From Arthrobacter jinronghuae (GTDB lineage: Bacteria > Actinomycetota > Actinomycetes > Actinomycetales > Micrococcaceae): 64,000 nt of DNA. The stretch's first letter is position 1; the number at the start of each line of letters is the position of its first letter. The DNA is taken from the NCBI RefSeq assembly GCF_025244825.1, contig NZ_CP104263.1, forward strand, positions 2,728,001 to 2,792,000, in the 5' to 3' direction. This document shows positions 18,017-26,690 of this stretch, in pieces. Below the pieces are notes generated by a model that saw only the letters and a program-made list of their open reading frames with translations, was not told the DNA's origin and did no database searches. The translations under genes and the position numbers were made by a program.

Positions 18017-19258
18017 CTAGCCGTGATGACCACTCTCCGAATCCAAGAGTCGCTCCGACTGAGTCTTGGCACCATCTCGACGCAGCGCCGCAACCAAGGC
18101 ATCGAGGGAGGTGAAGACCGTTTCGTTTCTTCCAAGCGCTCTTTGGGCTTCTCGCAGTTGCGTTCCAGTGTGGTTCTCAGCGCAGACGTAGTCGGCGTAC
18201 CCAGCCGCGCTAGAGAGATGGAAAATGTCAATTAGATCATTGCGCCGCCATTTATTCTGACGGTCTGTAAACCGACGCACAAATAGTTCAGACAGCAAAC
18301 CCACCATCGGGGAAATCGACAGTAAGTTGGTCAACTCCCGATCACTGAACGTGGGGAAATCGGGGGAACAGGTTAATTTGCGGTACGGAGGAGTGTAAAA
18401 GCCGATATTTTCGTTCCAGTACCGCCGCTGGGCTAGTTGGCGGCGTCGCTTCTTTGGAAGGTTCTCTGCGTCCATCCGCGAGGTGATGCGGGTATGGTGG
18501 TCGATCCACATCGTGAGTGGATGCTTAGGCATTGGCTCTGGATCAATTAGAGACCCAAGGATGACATTTGGCATCGTGAGCATGGCCATGAGTATGGCGG
18601 TATCTGTCGCCTCCTTGGCGATTCCCAATTTAGTATCCGAGCCGAATAGCGCACCCGGCTCAGTCACGATGGGGTAAATACGTCCGACGATGGGAAGCCC
18701 AAGGTGGTCCCGGATAGTTAGTTCGGCTTCTTGCTTCCATAGGTCGAGTGGGTTCCGTATTTGCCATCCACCAGCCAGGGAAGCCATAGCTAGGCCCACT
18801 TCATAGCGCCGTTCATTGTGGAGGCCAGCTGTTTCCAGCATGTGGCCCATAGATAACGGCAAGACGATGCCCCCATCGAGGGCCAGTTGGATCAACTCTA
18901 GTGCGGCTCGACGCTCTCCAACATCGGCAACCCTCTCTGGATCGTGTAGCGCGTCAGCCACCGTCCGCCAGCGATTCTGGTCGAGATAGACGGTTGAGCG
19001 GCCATTGAGTGGAGGCGGAGAATCCGGATTGAATCCCTCAGTGATGATCCGGTGGCCACGCGTCGTTGTCGAAATTATCCACCATTTCTCCCAATCGAAT
19101 GTCGAGCTGGCTATTTGGGAATTCTTTGGTGAAAACTCTGACGGCAGTGCCTCTTCTAGAATCTGGCCATCTTGGCAAACGATCTTAACGCGGCGCCTCT
19201 GGAAGTCGAGATGCCAGTATCTATATAACTCCGCCGATAGCACGACCGCTTCACCCAT
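18017..19258 (-). CDS. Large PIN-like domain protein, putative nuclease
   Basis: A 413-residue protein. Residues 1-85 form an unrecognised N-terminal domain. A PIN-like fold follows: VYLDQNRW (Asp93), a central acidic residue in GHMLETA (Glu142), and a C-terminal NDLIDIFHLSSAAGYADYVCAEN with Asp341, Asp344 and Asp356. These are the positions where PIN RNases place their metal-binding acids. It is far longer than a VapC toxin (about 130 aa), and no antitoxin is adjacent. GC is clearly lower than in the flanks. No strong ribosome site precedes the ATG, so the start is uncertain. It could be a stand-alone defence or tRNA/rRNA nuclease; this is inference. Confidence 0.68.
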   Translation of the reverse strand: MGEAVVLSAELYRYWHLDFQRRRVKIVCQDGQILEEALPSEFSPKNSQIASSTFDWEKWWIISTTTRGHRIITEGFNPDSPPPLNGRSTVYLDQNRWRTVADALHDPERVADVGERRAALELIQLALDGGIVLPLSMGHMLETAGLHNERRYEVGLAMASLAGGWQIRNPLDLWKQEAELTIRDHLGLPIVGRIYPIVTEPGALFGSDTKLGIAKEATDTAILMAMLTMPNVILGSLIDPEPMPKHPLTMWIDHHTRITSRMDAENLPKKRRRQLAQRRYWNENIGFYTPPYRKLTCSPDFPTFSDRELTNLLSISPMVGLLSELFVRRFTDRQNKWRRNDLIDIFHLSSAAGYADYVCAENHTGTQLREAQRALGRNETVFTSLDALVAALRRDGAKTQSERLLDSESGHHG

Positions 19259-19318
19259 GTGAATAGGCTAGCCCGCTGGAGCAAAGCCAGTGCCGAGCCG
19301 ATCTCACCCGCGCAAATA

Positions 19319-19426
19319 AAAAGGTACCGCCCCGACGTCACGCGGGGGCGATACCTTTACCAGAATCAGGCCCTGAGACTAGACGTTAAACCTAAATTCG
19401 ACCACGTTCCGTAGCCAATCAACCTC
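19319..19426 (-). repeat. ychF-tail copy T4 with terminator
   Basis: Reads DWLRNVVEFRFNV-stop on the minus strand (stop 19379-19381). A hairpin at about 19319-19359 (AAAGGTACCGCCCC with one mismatch) follows. The arm at 19407-19419 is a degenerate form of the inverted repeat seen in T2 and T3. The gene-free interval 19259-19625 contains this copy and G/C-rich sequence with no convincing gene. Confidence 0.75.
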
Positions 19427-19625
19427 TTACATTCGCAGTCAGATTACCTTCGAGGTAGGGGAAGCCGAGCGTTACGTCCCGGTTGATCTGAGGAATGTCT
19501 CCGGCGGCGGCAGCATGGGCCGCTGACGGAACCCCGCTCCCGCGCCGGAGGTCCTGCCGCCGGCGCGCGGCACCGGACCCTGCCAGCGGCGCCGCCGTCC
19601 TTTGCCACCTGGGCGCTTCTTGGTA

Positions 19626-20237
19626 TCAGCGACTGGTTTGGAGTGCCTCAGTGTAGAGTTTCGGGTCGTTCCTGGTTTCAGCTGAGATGACAAGATGACT
19701 GCCGTTGAGACGCTGCGCAAAGTACCCCAAATAGGGCAGTACGATGATCGTCGTGAGCCCGTCTTGCCATGCCTTAACCAGCGCCGGAAGGCTATCTTGT
19801 TCGGACCGGGAAGGAAAGTTCGGCGTTGTCTGTTTATCCCACGTATTGAAGGCCACCAGATCTACCCCATCCTCGCCGTATTCGACGGGCCAGAACGGTG
19901 GCACAATCGGGTGGAGTTCCTGTCCAGGGCTCGAGAGTTTTTGCATCTCTTCCTGTGAGATCGGTTCGTTTTGAACTGTGCTTACGTTGAACCAGTCCCA
20001 GCTGCGGTCCCATTGCTGCTTCCAGCGTTCATCCCATACCTCACGGCTTGCTGACGCCGGGATCTTCGATGCACCCGTCGCAGGCACAGGGCTGAGTTCC
20101 GGAATTTCGATGTCCTGGGCGATCATCCATGCCTGTCGGATAAAGAGAAGCATCTTCAGGTTCTGCGCGTGGTCATCAATCCGGATGGTCATTTCCTTTG
20201 GCCAAACAGCCCGCCGTCTAAGCCCCATTCCCCACAT
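19626..20237 (-). CDS. Hypothetical protein of the ychF-proximal module
   Basis: A 203-residue soluble protein with no recognised domain. The ATG at 20237 has a strong AAGGAG 5 bases upstream. The composition is Trp-rich in the middle (VWDERWKQQWDRSWDWFN), followed by a mixed alpha/beta C-terminus (LPALVKAWQDGLTTIIVLPYLGYF). The C-terminal half could be a SseB-like or similar small fold, but this is not established. It is the only gene in the youngest module and has no partner. Confidence 0.6.
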   Translation of the reverse strand: MWGMGLRRRAVWPKEMTIRIDDHAQNLKMLLFIRQAWMIAQDIEIPELSPVPATGASKIPASASREVWDERWKQQWDRSWDWFNVSTVQNEPISQEEMQKLSSPGQELHPIVPPFWPVEYGEDGVDLVAFNTWDKQTTPNFPSRSEQDSLPALVKAWQDGLTTIIVLPYLGYFAQRLNGSHLVISAETRNDPKLYTEALQTSR

Positions 20238-20483
20238 AGTGACTCCTTGATTTGTCGGCCGGACGGAGAACAGCCGTTGGTGCCAAGCATCGCATTCGAC
20301 CTGCCTTCAGTAAATGGTTCGCTCAAAGCTACAGGCCCCAATCGGAAATGTCCGCTGGGATCGGGGCCTCCGGAGGCGAACTAAGTCGTGACCCGTGTTG
20401 GCTATTCCTCTTCAAAGGCTCGTGGGCGGTACCGCACGAGATCCGCGAAGGCTGGTGACGATACAACCCTCGATCCGTAAACA

Positions 20484-20525
20484 AGAAATGCCGCCCTCAA
20501 TGTTTCCGGTGAGGGCGGCATTTCT
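20484..20525 (-). terminator. ychF terminator
   Basis: A perfect 16-base stem (20484-20499 with 20510-20525) with a 10-base loop, 20 bases after the ychF stop. The same hairpin core recurs at tail copies T2 and T3. The 20238-20483 interval shows no gene. Confidence 0.9.
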
Positions 20526-20544
20526 ATTGAATCAGACGAAGAAT

Positions 20545-21630
20545 CTATACATTAAACCTAAACTCGACCACATCGCCGTCGGCCATAACGTAGTCCTTGC
20601 CTTCGATGCGGACCTTGCCGCGGGACTTGGCCTCAGCCATGGAGCCGGCGTCGACCAGGTCGTCGAAGGAGACAACTTCGGCCTTGATGAAGCCGCGCTG
20701 GAAGTCGGAGTGGATGACGCCGGCAGCCTGGGGTGCGGTGTCGCCCTTGCGGATGGTCCAGGCGCGGGTTTCCTTGGGGCCGGCGGTCAGGTAGGTCTGC
20801 AGGCCGAGGGTGTGGAAGCCGACGCGGGCCAGCTGGTCCAGGCCGGATTCTTCCTGGCCGTTCATTTCCAGCATTTCGCGGGCTTCTTCTTCGTCCAGCT
20901 CCACCAGGTCGGCTTCGAGCTTGGCGTCGAGGAAGATCGCGTCCGCCGGTGCCACCAGTTCGCGCAGTTCGGCCTGGCGGTCCGGGTTGCCCAGCACGGC
21001 GTCGTCGACGTTGAACACGTAGATGAACGGCTTGGCGGTGAGCAGGCTCAGCTCGCGCAGGTGCTCCATGTCCAGCTTGTCGCTGGCCACGGAGGAGAAG
21101 ATTGTGTCGCCGCGTTCCAGGACGGTGCGGGCGGCCTCCATGGCCGCCAGCTGCGCGGCGTCGCGCTTCTTGATCTTGACTTCCTTCTCCACCCGCGGGA
21201 TCGCCTTTTCCAGCGTCTGCAGGTCAGCCAGGATCAGCTCGGTGTTAATGGTTTCCATGTCCGAACGCGGGTCCACCTTGCCGTCCACGTGGATGACGTC
21301 GGGGTCATCGAACACGCGGATAACCTGGGCAATGGCTTCGGCTTCGCGGATGTTGGCGAGGAACTGGTTGCCCAGCCCTTCACCCTCGGAAGCGCCCTTG
21401 ACGATCCCGGCAATGTCCACGAAGGACACCGTGGCCGGGAGGATGCGCGCCGAACCGTGGATTTCGGCCAGCTTGGCCAGCCGCGGATCGGGAAGGGACA
21501 CGACGCCGACGTTCGGTTCGATGGTGGCGAACGGATAGTTCGCCGCCAGCACGTTGTTGCGGGTCAGCGCATTGAACAGGGTTGATTTGCCGACGTTGGG
21601 CAGGCCGACGATGCCAATAGTAAGAGCCAC
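20545..21630 (-). CDS. ychF: Redox-regulated ATPase YchF (Obg family)
   Basis: A 361-residue P-loop protein of the Obg family that prefers ATP and binds ribosomes. The G1 loop is GLPNVGKST; G3 is DIAGIVKGASEGEGLGN; a coiled-coil insertion follows; and a C-terminal TGS domain ends ADGDVVEFRFNV. It is full length and intact. Its last eight codons are the element repeated four times downstream. The end uses T-ending and rare codons (TTT AGG TTT AAT GTA), unlike the rest of the gene, as expected if the 3' end was replaced by incoming DNA. Confidence 0.97.
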   Translation of the reverse strand: MALTIGIVGLPNVGKSTLFNALTRNNVLAANYPFATIEPNVGVVSLPDPRLAKLAEIHGSARILPATVSFVDIAGIVKGASEGEGLGNQFLANIREAEAIAQVIRVFDDPDVIHVDGKVDPRSDMETINTELILADLQTLEKAIPRVEKEVKIKKRDAAQLAAMEAARTVLERGDTIFSSVASDKLDMEHLRELSLLTAKPFIYVFNVDDAVLGNPDRQAELRELVAPADAIFLDAKLEADLVELDEEEAREMLEMNGQEESGLDQLARVGFHTLGLQTYLTAGPKETRAWTIRKGDTAPQAAGVIHSDFQRGFIKAEVVSFDDLVDAGSMAEAKSRGKVRIEGKDYVMADGDVVEFRFNV

Positions 21631-21651
21631 GTTAGTAAATGATACCGGGCG

Positions 21652-22737
21652 CTAGGACTCGTCGGCACGACGGCGGCCGCCCAGGCCGCGGGAGGAGTCC
21701 CCCATGGCCTTCAGGGTGGCGCGGATTTCCTTCGGCAGGGAGAAGATGATGTCCTCTTCGGCCGTGACTACCTCTTCGACGTCGCCGTAACCGTACTGGG
21801 ACAGCAGGTGCAGGACATCCTGGACCAGGTTTTCGGGAACGGAGGCACCGGACGTGACGCCGACCGTGGCCACGCCCTCGAACCAGCTTTCGTCCACCTC
21901 GTTGGCGAAGTCCACCCGGTAGGAGGCCTTGGCGCCGTACTCCAGCGCCACCTCCACCAGCCGGACGGAGTTGGAGGAGTTCGCCGAACCCACCACCAGC
22001 ACCAGGTCCGCTTCCGGAGCGATCTTCTTGATGGCCGCCTGGCGGTTGGAGGTTGCGTAGCAAATGTCATCGCTGGGCGGGTCCTGCAGGGAGGGGAAAC
22101 GTTCGCGCAGCAGGTTGACGGTGTGCATGGCTTCATCCACGCTCAGCGTGGTCTGGGAGAGCCAGATGACCTTGTCCGGGTCCCGGACGGTGACCTTGTC
22201 CACGTCTTCGGGACCGTTGACGATCTGCATGTGCTCCGGCGCTTCGCCGTAGGTGCCTTCGACCTCTTCGTGGCCTTCGTGGCCGATCAGCAGGATGTCG
22301 AAGTCGTCACGGGCAAAGCGGACGGCTTCGCGGTGCACCTTGGTGACCAGCGGGCACGTGGCGTCGATGGTCTGCAGGTTCCGGTCCTTGGCGGACTGGA
22401 CGACGGCGGGTGAGACGCCGTGCGCTGAGAAGATCAGCCGCGCTCCCTCGGGGACCTCGTCGGTCTCATCCACGAAGATCGCACCCTTTTCCTCCAAGGT
22501 GGAGACCACGTGGAGGTTGTGGACAATCTGTTTGCGGACGTACACCGGGGGCCCGTAGGCTTCCAGCGCCTTTTCAACGGCAATGACCGCCCGGTCCACT
22601 CCGGCGCAGTAGCCGCGCGGTGCCGCAAGCAGCACGCGCCGCGGACCGAAAACGGGAGCGGCAGCTGCCACTTCCTCGGGGGTGCGGCGCCGCCGGGGCA
22701 CGGTGGGCATAGGCACGGAGATAACTGTGCTGGTCAT
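21652..22737 (-). CDS. ispH: 4-hydroxy-3-methylbut-2-enyl diphosphate reductase
   Basis: A 361-residue iron-sulfur enzyme for the last step of the MEP pathway, giving IPP and DMAPP. The three cluster cysteines are in [21 protein letters not shown] and [10 protein letters not shown]. The conserved HxxGH-type segments ([13 protein letters not shown]) and the substrate-binding SANSSNS are present. It lies 21 bases upstream of ychF and may be cotranscribed. Confidence 0.97.
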   Translation of the reverse strand: MTSTVISVPMPTVPRRRRTPEEVAAAAPVFGPRRVLLAAPRGYCAGVDRAVIAVEKALEAYGPPVYVRKQIVHNLHVVSTLEEKGAIFVDETDEVPEGARLIFSAHGVSPAVVQSAKDRNLQTIDATCPLVTKVHREAVRFARDDFDILLIGHEGHEEVEGTYGEAPEHMQIVNGPEDVDKVTVRDPDKVIWLSQTTLSVDEAMHTVNLLRERFPSLQDPPSDDICYATSNRQAAIKKIAPEADLVLVVGSANSSNSVRLVEVALEYGAKASYRVDFANEVDESWFEGVATVGVTSGASVPENLVQDVLHLLSQYGYGDVEEVVTAEEDIIFSLPKEIRATLKAMGDSSRGLGGRRRADES

Positions 22738-22804
22738 GCACCTATGCTATCGGCTGGGACTTGCGATCCCGTCCCCGTGGACGGTGGGTACGCTCACAGC
22801 AGAC

Positions 22805-23632
22805 CTACCGCCGGGAGCCCGCCAGGACCCGCGCCAGCATCCCGGCCACGAAAGCGGCGGCCCCGGCCAGCATCAGGCCGATGGTCCAGGTGCGCAGGCT
22901 TGCCGCGGCTTCCCCGGCAAAGGCCTCGGCGAACGCGGATGCCACGGGACTGCTGAACTGCTGGGCAGAGACCTGGCCCGGCAGCATCCCCGCTCCCAGC
23001 CACAGCACTCCCCCGGCGAGCGCCACGCCCAGGCCGATCAGCGCAAAGGTGGTGGACCGGCGTCGTGCGGCGAGCAGCGCCAAGAGACCGGCGACGGCGG
23101 CAGCGAGCGCCAGCACGGGCCAGGCCTCGCCCGCCCGCCCGGCGTTTCGCAACAGCTCCGCGTGCCCGGCCCCGCCGATTTCCACGGGTACCTGCTCCAC
23201 GGCCGGCACATCCACGGACAGTTCGTCCCCCACGCTGCCCGTGACAAGCGCGACCAGGGGTGCGACGTCGAGTGTCAGCGCCGCTCCCGTCCCCTCCGCG
23301 GCGTCCCCGAAGGTGAGCGCATGCGAGCGGCGCAGCGTTTCGCTCCACGCCTCGGGGTATTCCGGCAGAGTCTGGACCTGTTCCACGGCCGAGGTGATCA
23401 GCGGCTCCACCACAGAGGCCAGCGGAGCAGGCACGTCCACCGCCCCGACGGCCTCCGCGGACAGGGCCGTGGCAAGTTCCTGCTGGAAGGTCTCGTCCCG
23501 GGCCAGCGATTCGCCGAGCGAGGCAAAGCCGTTTTCCGAGACCACGTTCGTGTTCAGCCACGCCCCGCAGAAGGCCGCCGCGGTAAGCAGGACGGCGAGC
23601 AGGCCGAAGACGGCTGAGACGAATGTGCGCAT
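22805..23632 (-). CDS. Hypothetical membrane protein
   Basis: A 275-residue protein with an N-terminal helix (MRTFVSAVFGLLAVLLTAAAFCGAWL), an extracytoplasmic domain of about 140 residues (NTNVVSENGFASLGESLARDETFQ onward) and three C-terminal helices (AWPVLALAAAVAGLLALLA, TTFALIGLGVALAGGVLWLG and TIGLMLAGAAAFVAGML). The domain opening resembles actinobacterial membrane proteins of unknown role. It is divergent from xseA, with 146 bases between the starts. Confidence 0.75.
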   Translation of the reverse strand: MRTFVSAVFGLLAVLLTAAAFCGAWLNTNVVSENGFASLGESLARDETFQQELATALSAEAVGAVDVPAPLASVVEPLITSAVEQVQTLPEYPEAWSETLRRSHALTFGDAAEGTGAALTLDVAPLVALVTGSVGDELSVDVPAVEQVPVEIGGAGHAELLRNAGRAGEAWPVLALAAAVAGLLALLAARRRSTTFALIGLGVALAGGVLWLGAGMLPGQVSAQQFSSPVASAFAEAFAGEAAASLRTWTIGLMLAGAAAFVAGMLARVLAGSRR

Positions 23633-23778
23633 AAAGAAGTTCCTTGTCCGATGGGATCCACAGGCGTTGAGGACGGCCTGCGGAACCGGACCGGGGGAAG
23701 CACCTGATAGACATTAAGTCTGGGCCGGTTCCTCCGCCGGCCCGAGAGCCAGTTCCAATCCACCGCGGGAGCATCTTC

Positions 23779-25047
23779 ATGCAAGACGACAGCGGACCGT
23801 TGAGTCCCGAGAATACCCCGGAGCAGTCCACCCTGCCCGCCACTGCCGCGCAGACGACCCCGGAGAACCCCTGGCCGCTGGCGCTGCTTTCGAAGAACCT
23901 CAAGAGCTACATTGACCGTGCCCCCGCCACCTGGGTGGAGGGCCAGGTGATCGAGCTGAACCGCCGGGCCAACGCCTCCTACATCACCCTGCGCGACGTC
24001 GACGCCGAGGTCTCGCTCTCCCTGACGGCGTGGAGCGCGGTCATGAACCGGCTGGAGCTGCCGCTGGAGCGCGGTGCGCGGGTGGTGGCCCTGGTGAAGC
24101 CGGACTTCTGGGTCAAGACCGGACGGCTGTCCATGCAGACCCGCGACATCCGGCCCGTGGGGCTGGGCGACCTCCTGGCCCGGATTGAACGGCTGCGGCA
24201 CGCCCTCGCCGCGGAAGGCCTCTTCCGGGAGGACCGCAAGCTGCCGCTGCCGCTGCTGCCGGGCCGGATCGGCCTGATCACCGGGCGGAACTCCGATGCC
24301 ATGAAGGACGTGATGCGCAACGCCGCCCTGCGCTGGCCCGCCGTCGAGTTCGAGGTCAGGGAGGTGGCGGTCCAGGGCGTGAACGCCGTGGCCGAAGTGA
24401 GCCGCGCACTGGCGGAACTCGACGCCATGCCCGAAGTGGATGTCATCATCATTGCCCGCGGCGGCGGCTCGCTGGAGGACCTGCTGGCCTTCAGCCATGA
24501 GGACCTGGTCCGGGCGGTATCGGCCGCATCCACGCCGGTGGTCAGCGCCATCGGGCACGAAGCGGACCGTCCCCTGCTCGACGACGTGGCCGACCTGCGT
24601 GCCTCCACGCCCACCGACGCCGCGAAGCGGGTGGTACCGGATGTCGGTGAAGAGCTGGCCCGGATCCGCCAGTCCCGTCAGCAGCTTCGCAGGGTCCTCA
24701 ACACCCTGGTGGGCAGGGAAACGGACCGACTGAACCACATCCGGTCGCGTCCCGCCCTGGCGGCGCCGCAGTCCATGGTGGAGCGGCGCCAGGAAGAGAT
24801 CTCCCGCCTGCGCTCCCGGGCCATGTCCGCCATCACCGCAGAGGTCCGGCGGGACGCTGACCGGATCGGGCACCTGCGCGCCCAGGTCCGCGCGCTTTCC
24901 CCGCAGAACACCCTGGACCGCGGTTACGCGGTGGTCCAGTTGCAGGACGGCTCCGTAGTGCGCGACGCCGGCACGGTGCCGGCCGCCGCACAGCTGCGGA
25001 TCCGCGTCGCCGTCGGTGAACTGACCGCCACCGAAGGCACCCGGTAG
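23779..25047 (+). CDS. xseA: Exodeoxyribonuclease VII large subunit
   Basis: A 422-residue catalytic subunit that degrades single-stranded DNA. It has an N-terminal OB-fold ([22 protein letters not shown]), a central catalytic domain with [18 protein letters not shown] and [23 protein letters not shown], and a coiled-coil C-terminal half with an RGYAVVQ segment. Residues 1-30 before the OB fold are low-complexity. It is followed after 70 bases by xseB, its obligate partner. Confidence 0.96.
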   Translation: MQDDSGPLSPENTPEQSTLPATAAQTTPENPWPLALLSKNLKSYIDRAPATWVEGQVIELNRRANASYITLRDVDAEVSLSLTAWSAVMNRLELPLERGARVVALVKPDFWVKTGRLSMQTRDIRPVGLGDLLARIERLRHALAAEGLFREDRKLPLPLLPGRIGLITGRNSDAMKDVMRNAALRWPAVEFEVREVAVQGVNAVAEVSRALAELDAMPEVDVIIIARGGGSLEDLLAFSHEDLVRAVSAASTPVVSAIGHEADRPLLDDVADLRASTPTDAAKRVVPDVGEELARIRQSRQQLRRVLNTLVGRETDRLNHIRSRPALAAPQSMVERRQEEISRLRSRAMSAITAEVRRDADRIGHLRAQVRALSPQNTLDRGYAVVQLQDGSVVRDAGTVPAAAQLRIRVAVGELTATEGTR

Positions 25048-25117
25048 CCCGCGTCCCCGCCGCTCCCCTACTTACCAACCCCGCTTACCAACCCAGCAAG
25101 CCCGTAAAGGACAAGAC

Positions 25118-25354
25118 ATGAGTGAAACACCGGCAGTACCCGCAGTACCCGCAGACATCGAGGCCATGAGCTACGAGCAGGCCCGCGACGAACTCCTCAC
25201 CGTTGTAGGCCGGCTCGAAACCGGCGGCGCCAGCCTGGAGGAATCCCTGGCCCTGTGGGAGCGCGGCGAGCACCTGGCCAACCGCTGCGAATCCTGGCTC
25301 GAGGGCGCCCGCCAGCGCCTGGATGCTGCCCGCAGCTCAGCCACCGGCGAGTAG
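25118..25354 (+). CDS. xseB: Exodeoxyribonuclease VII small subunit
   Basis: A 78-residue helical hairpin protein that binds the XseA coiled coil. The family core is complete: [40 protein letters not shown]. An N-terminal Pro/Ala repeat ([10 protein letters not shown]) is poorly conserved. The AAGGAC before the ATG is a moderate ribosome site. Confidence 0.95.
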   Translation: MSETPAVPAVPADIEAMSYEQARDELLTVVGRLETGGASLEESLALWERGEHLANRCESWLEGARQRLDAARSSATGE

Positions 25355-25386
25355 TCCAGTCAGGGCAGGGGAGAGCCCGCCGCCCC

Positions 25387-26604
25387 TTACGGCTTGTAGC
25401 TGGCCAGGAACTCGCCCAGCCGCGTCATGGCGTCTTCGATGTCCTCGACGTTGGGCAGGGTCACCATCCGGAAGTGGTCCGGCCGCACCCAGTTGAACGC
25501 AGTGCCGACGGACACCAGGATCTTCTGCTGCTTCAGCAGGTCCAGGGCGAACTGTTCGTCGTCCTTGATCGGATAGACCTCGGGGTCCAGGCGCGGGAAC
25601 AGGTACAGGGCACCCTGCGCCAGCTCACAGCTGACGCCGGGGATGTCGTTGAGCATCTGGTGCGCCTTGTCGCGCTGGGCCCGCAGCCGACCGCCGGGCA
25701 GGATCAGGTCATTGATGCTCTGGTACCCGCCGAGCGCGGTCTGGATGGCGTGCTGGGCCGGCACATTCGCGCACAGGCGCATGTTTGCCAGGAGGTTGAT
25801 GCCTTCGATGTAATCCGCTGCGTCCTGTTTCGGACCGGAGATGGCCATCCAGCCGCTGCGGTAGCCGGCTATCCGGTAGGCCTTGGACAGGCCGCTGAAT
25901 GTCAGGCACAGGACGTCGTCGCCGGTGACCGTGGCCGCGTTGACGTGCACGGCGTCGTCGTACAGGATCTTTTCGTAGATTTCGTCCGAGAAGATGATCA
26001 GGCCGTGCTTGCGGGCCAGGTCCACGATCGACTTCACCACGTGCTCCGGGTACACGGCACCGGTGGGGTTGTTCGGGTTGATCAGGACAATGCCCTTGGT
26101 CCGGTCGGTGATCTTCGAGGCCAGGTCTTCCACGTCCGGCCACCAGTGCTCGGATTCGTCGCACATGTAATGCACCGCCGTGCCGCCGGCCAGCGAGACC
26201 GAAGCGGTCCACAGCGGATAGTCCGGGGCGGGAACGAGGATCTCGTCGCCGTTGTTCAGCAGCGCCTGCAGCGAGAGCGTGATCAGTTCGCTGACCCCGT
26301 TGCCCAGGTACACGTCGTCGACGTCGATGTTGTTGATGCCGCGGCCCTGGTAGTACTGCACCACGGCGGTGCGGGCGGAAAAGATGCCGCGGGAATCGCT
26401 GTAGCCCTGGGCCTTGGGCAGGTGCCGCATCATGTCCACCAGGATCGCTTCCGGCGCTTCGAAGCCGAACGGCGCGGGATTGCCGATATTCAACTTGAGG
26501 ATCCGGTGGCCTGCTGCTTCCATCCGCTGCGCGTGTTCGAGCAACGGTCCACGGATGTCATACAGGACGTTGTGGAGTTTATGCGACTGCTTGAATTCTG
26601 CCAT
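25387..26604 (-). CDS. Pyridoxal-phosphate aminotransferase (AlaA-like)
   Basis: A 405-residue class I aminotransferase of the AlaA/AspC type, probably alanine-glutamate transaminase. The opening EFKQSHKLHNVLYDIRGPLLEHA is diagnostic of this group. The PLP lysine lies in TFSGLSKAYRIAGYRSGW; NPNNPTGAVY binds the cofactor side. The C-terminus ends SYKP just beyond the convergent xseB. A monocistronic unit is likely. Confidence 0.9.
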   Translation of the reverse strand: MAEFKQSHKLHNVLYDIRGPLLEHAQRMEAAGHRILKLNIGNPAPFGFEAPEAILVDMMRHLPKAQGYSDSRGIFSARTAVVQYYQGRGINNIDVDDVYLGNGVSELITLSLQALLNNGDEILVPAPDYPLWTASVSLAGGTAVHYMCDESEHWWPDVEDLASKITDRTKGIVLINPNNPTGAVYPEHVVKSIVDLARKHGLIIFSDEIYEKILYDDAVHVNAATVTGDDVLCLTFSGLSKAYRIAGYRSGWMAISGPKQDAADYIEGINLLANMRLCANVPAQHAIQTALGGYQSINDLILPGGRLRAQRDKAHQMLNDIPGVSCELAQGALYLFPRLDPEVYPIKDDEQFALDLLKQQKILVSVGTAFNWVRPDHFRMVTLPNVEDIEDAMTRLGEFLASYKP

Positions 26605-26622
26605 TTCCTTAGGATGCCACAG

Positions 26623-26665
26623 GGCGGCGCCCTCGCAGCGTATGTTTCGCTGCGAGGGCGCCGCC
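26623..26665 (-). terminator. Terminator of the quaternary-amine ABC operon
   Basis: A perfect 18-base G/C stem (26623-26640 with 26648-26665) with a 7-base loop, 25 bases after the binding-protein stop and just upstream of the aminotransferase start. Confidence 0.85.
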
Positions 26666-26690
26666 GCCGTTCAACCGTTCCTGCCGCAGG

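Larger units (their letters stand above)
14923..20544 (-). mobile_element. Accretion island: four modules, each ended by a ychF 3'-end copy
   Basis: The region downstream of ychF is divided by four displaced copies of the ychF 3' end (stops at 14923, 16565, 17821 and 19379; the true one is at 20545). The modules between them are 1642, 1256, 1558 and 1166 bases. From ychF outward they carry an unknown 203-aa protein, a PIN-like protein, a DUF4230-like protein with a decayed frame, and duplicated lipoproteins with a truncated gene. Several modules use visibly more A/T than the flanks. No integrase or transposase gene is present. Successive integration at the ychF 3' end is inferred from the repeats, not shown. 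Confidence 0.7.

Noticed and set aside
19472..19720. An 82-codon minus-strand open frame overlapping the 203-aa gene
   Set aside because: It overlaps a better-supported gene, is Arg/Gly/Pro-rich low-complexity and has no ribosome site.
14923..20544. A degraded prophage as the origin of the island
   Set aside because: No structural, replication or lysis genes are present, and the repeat spacing of 1.2-1.6 kb with one or two genes each does not fit a phage.
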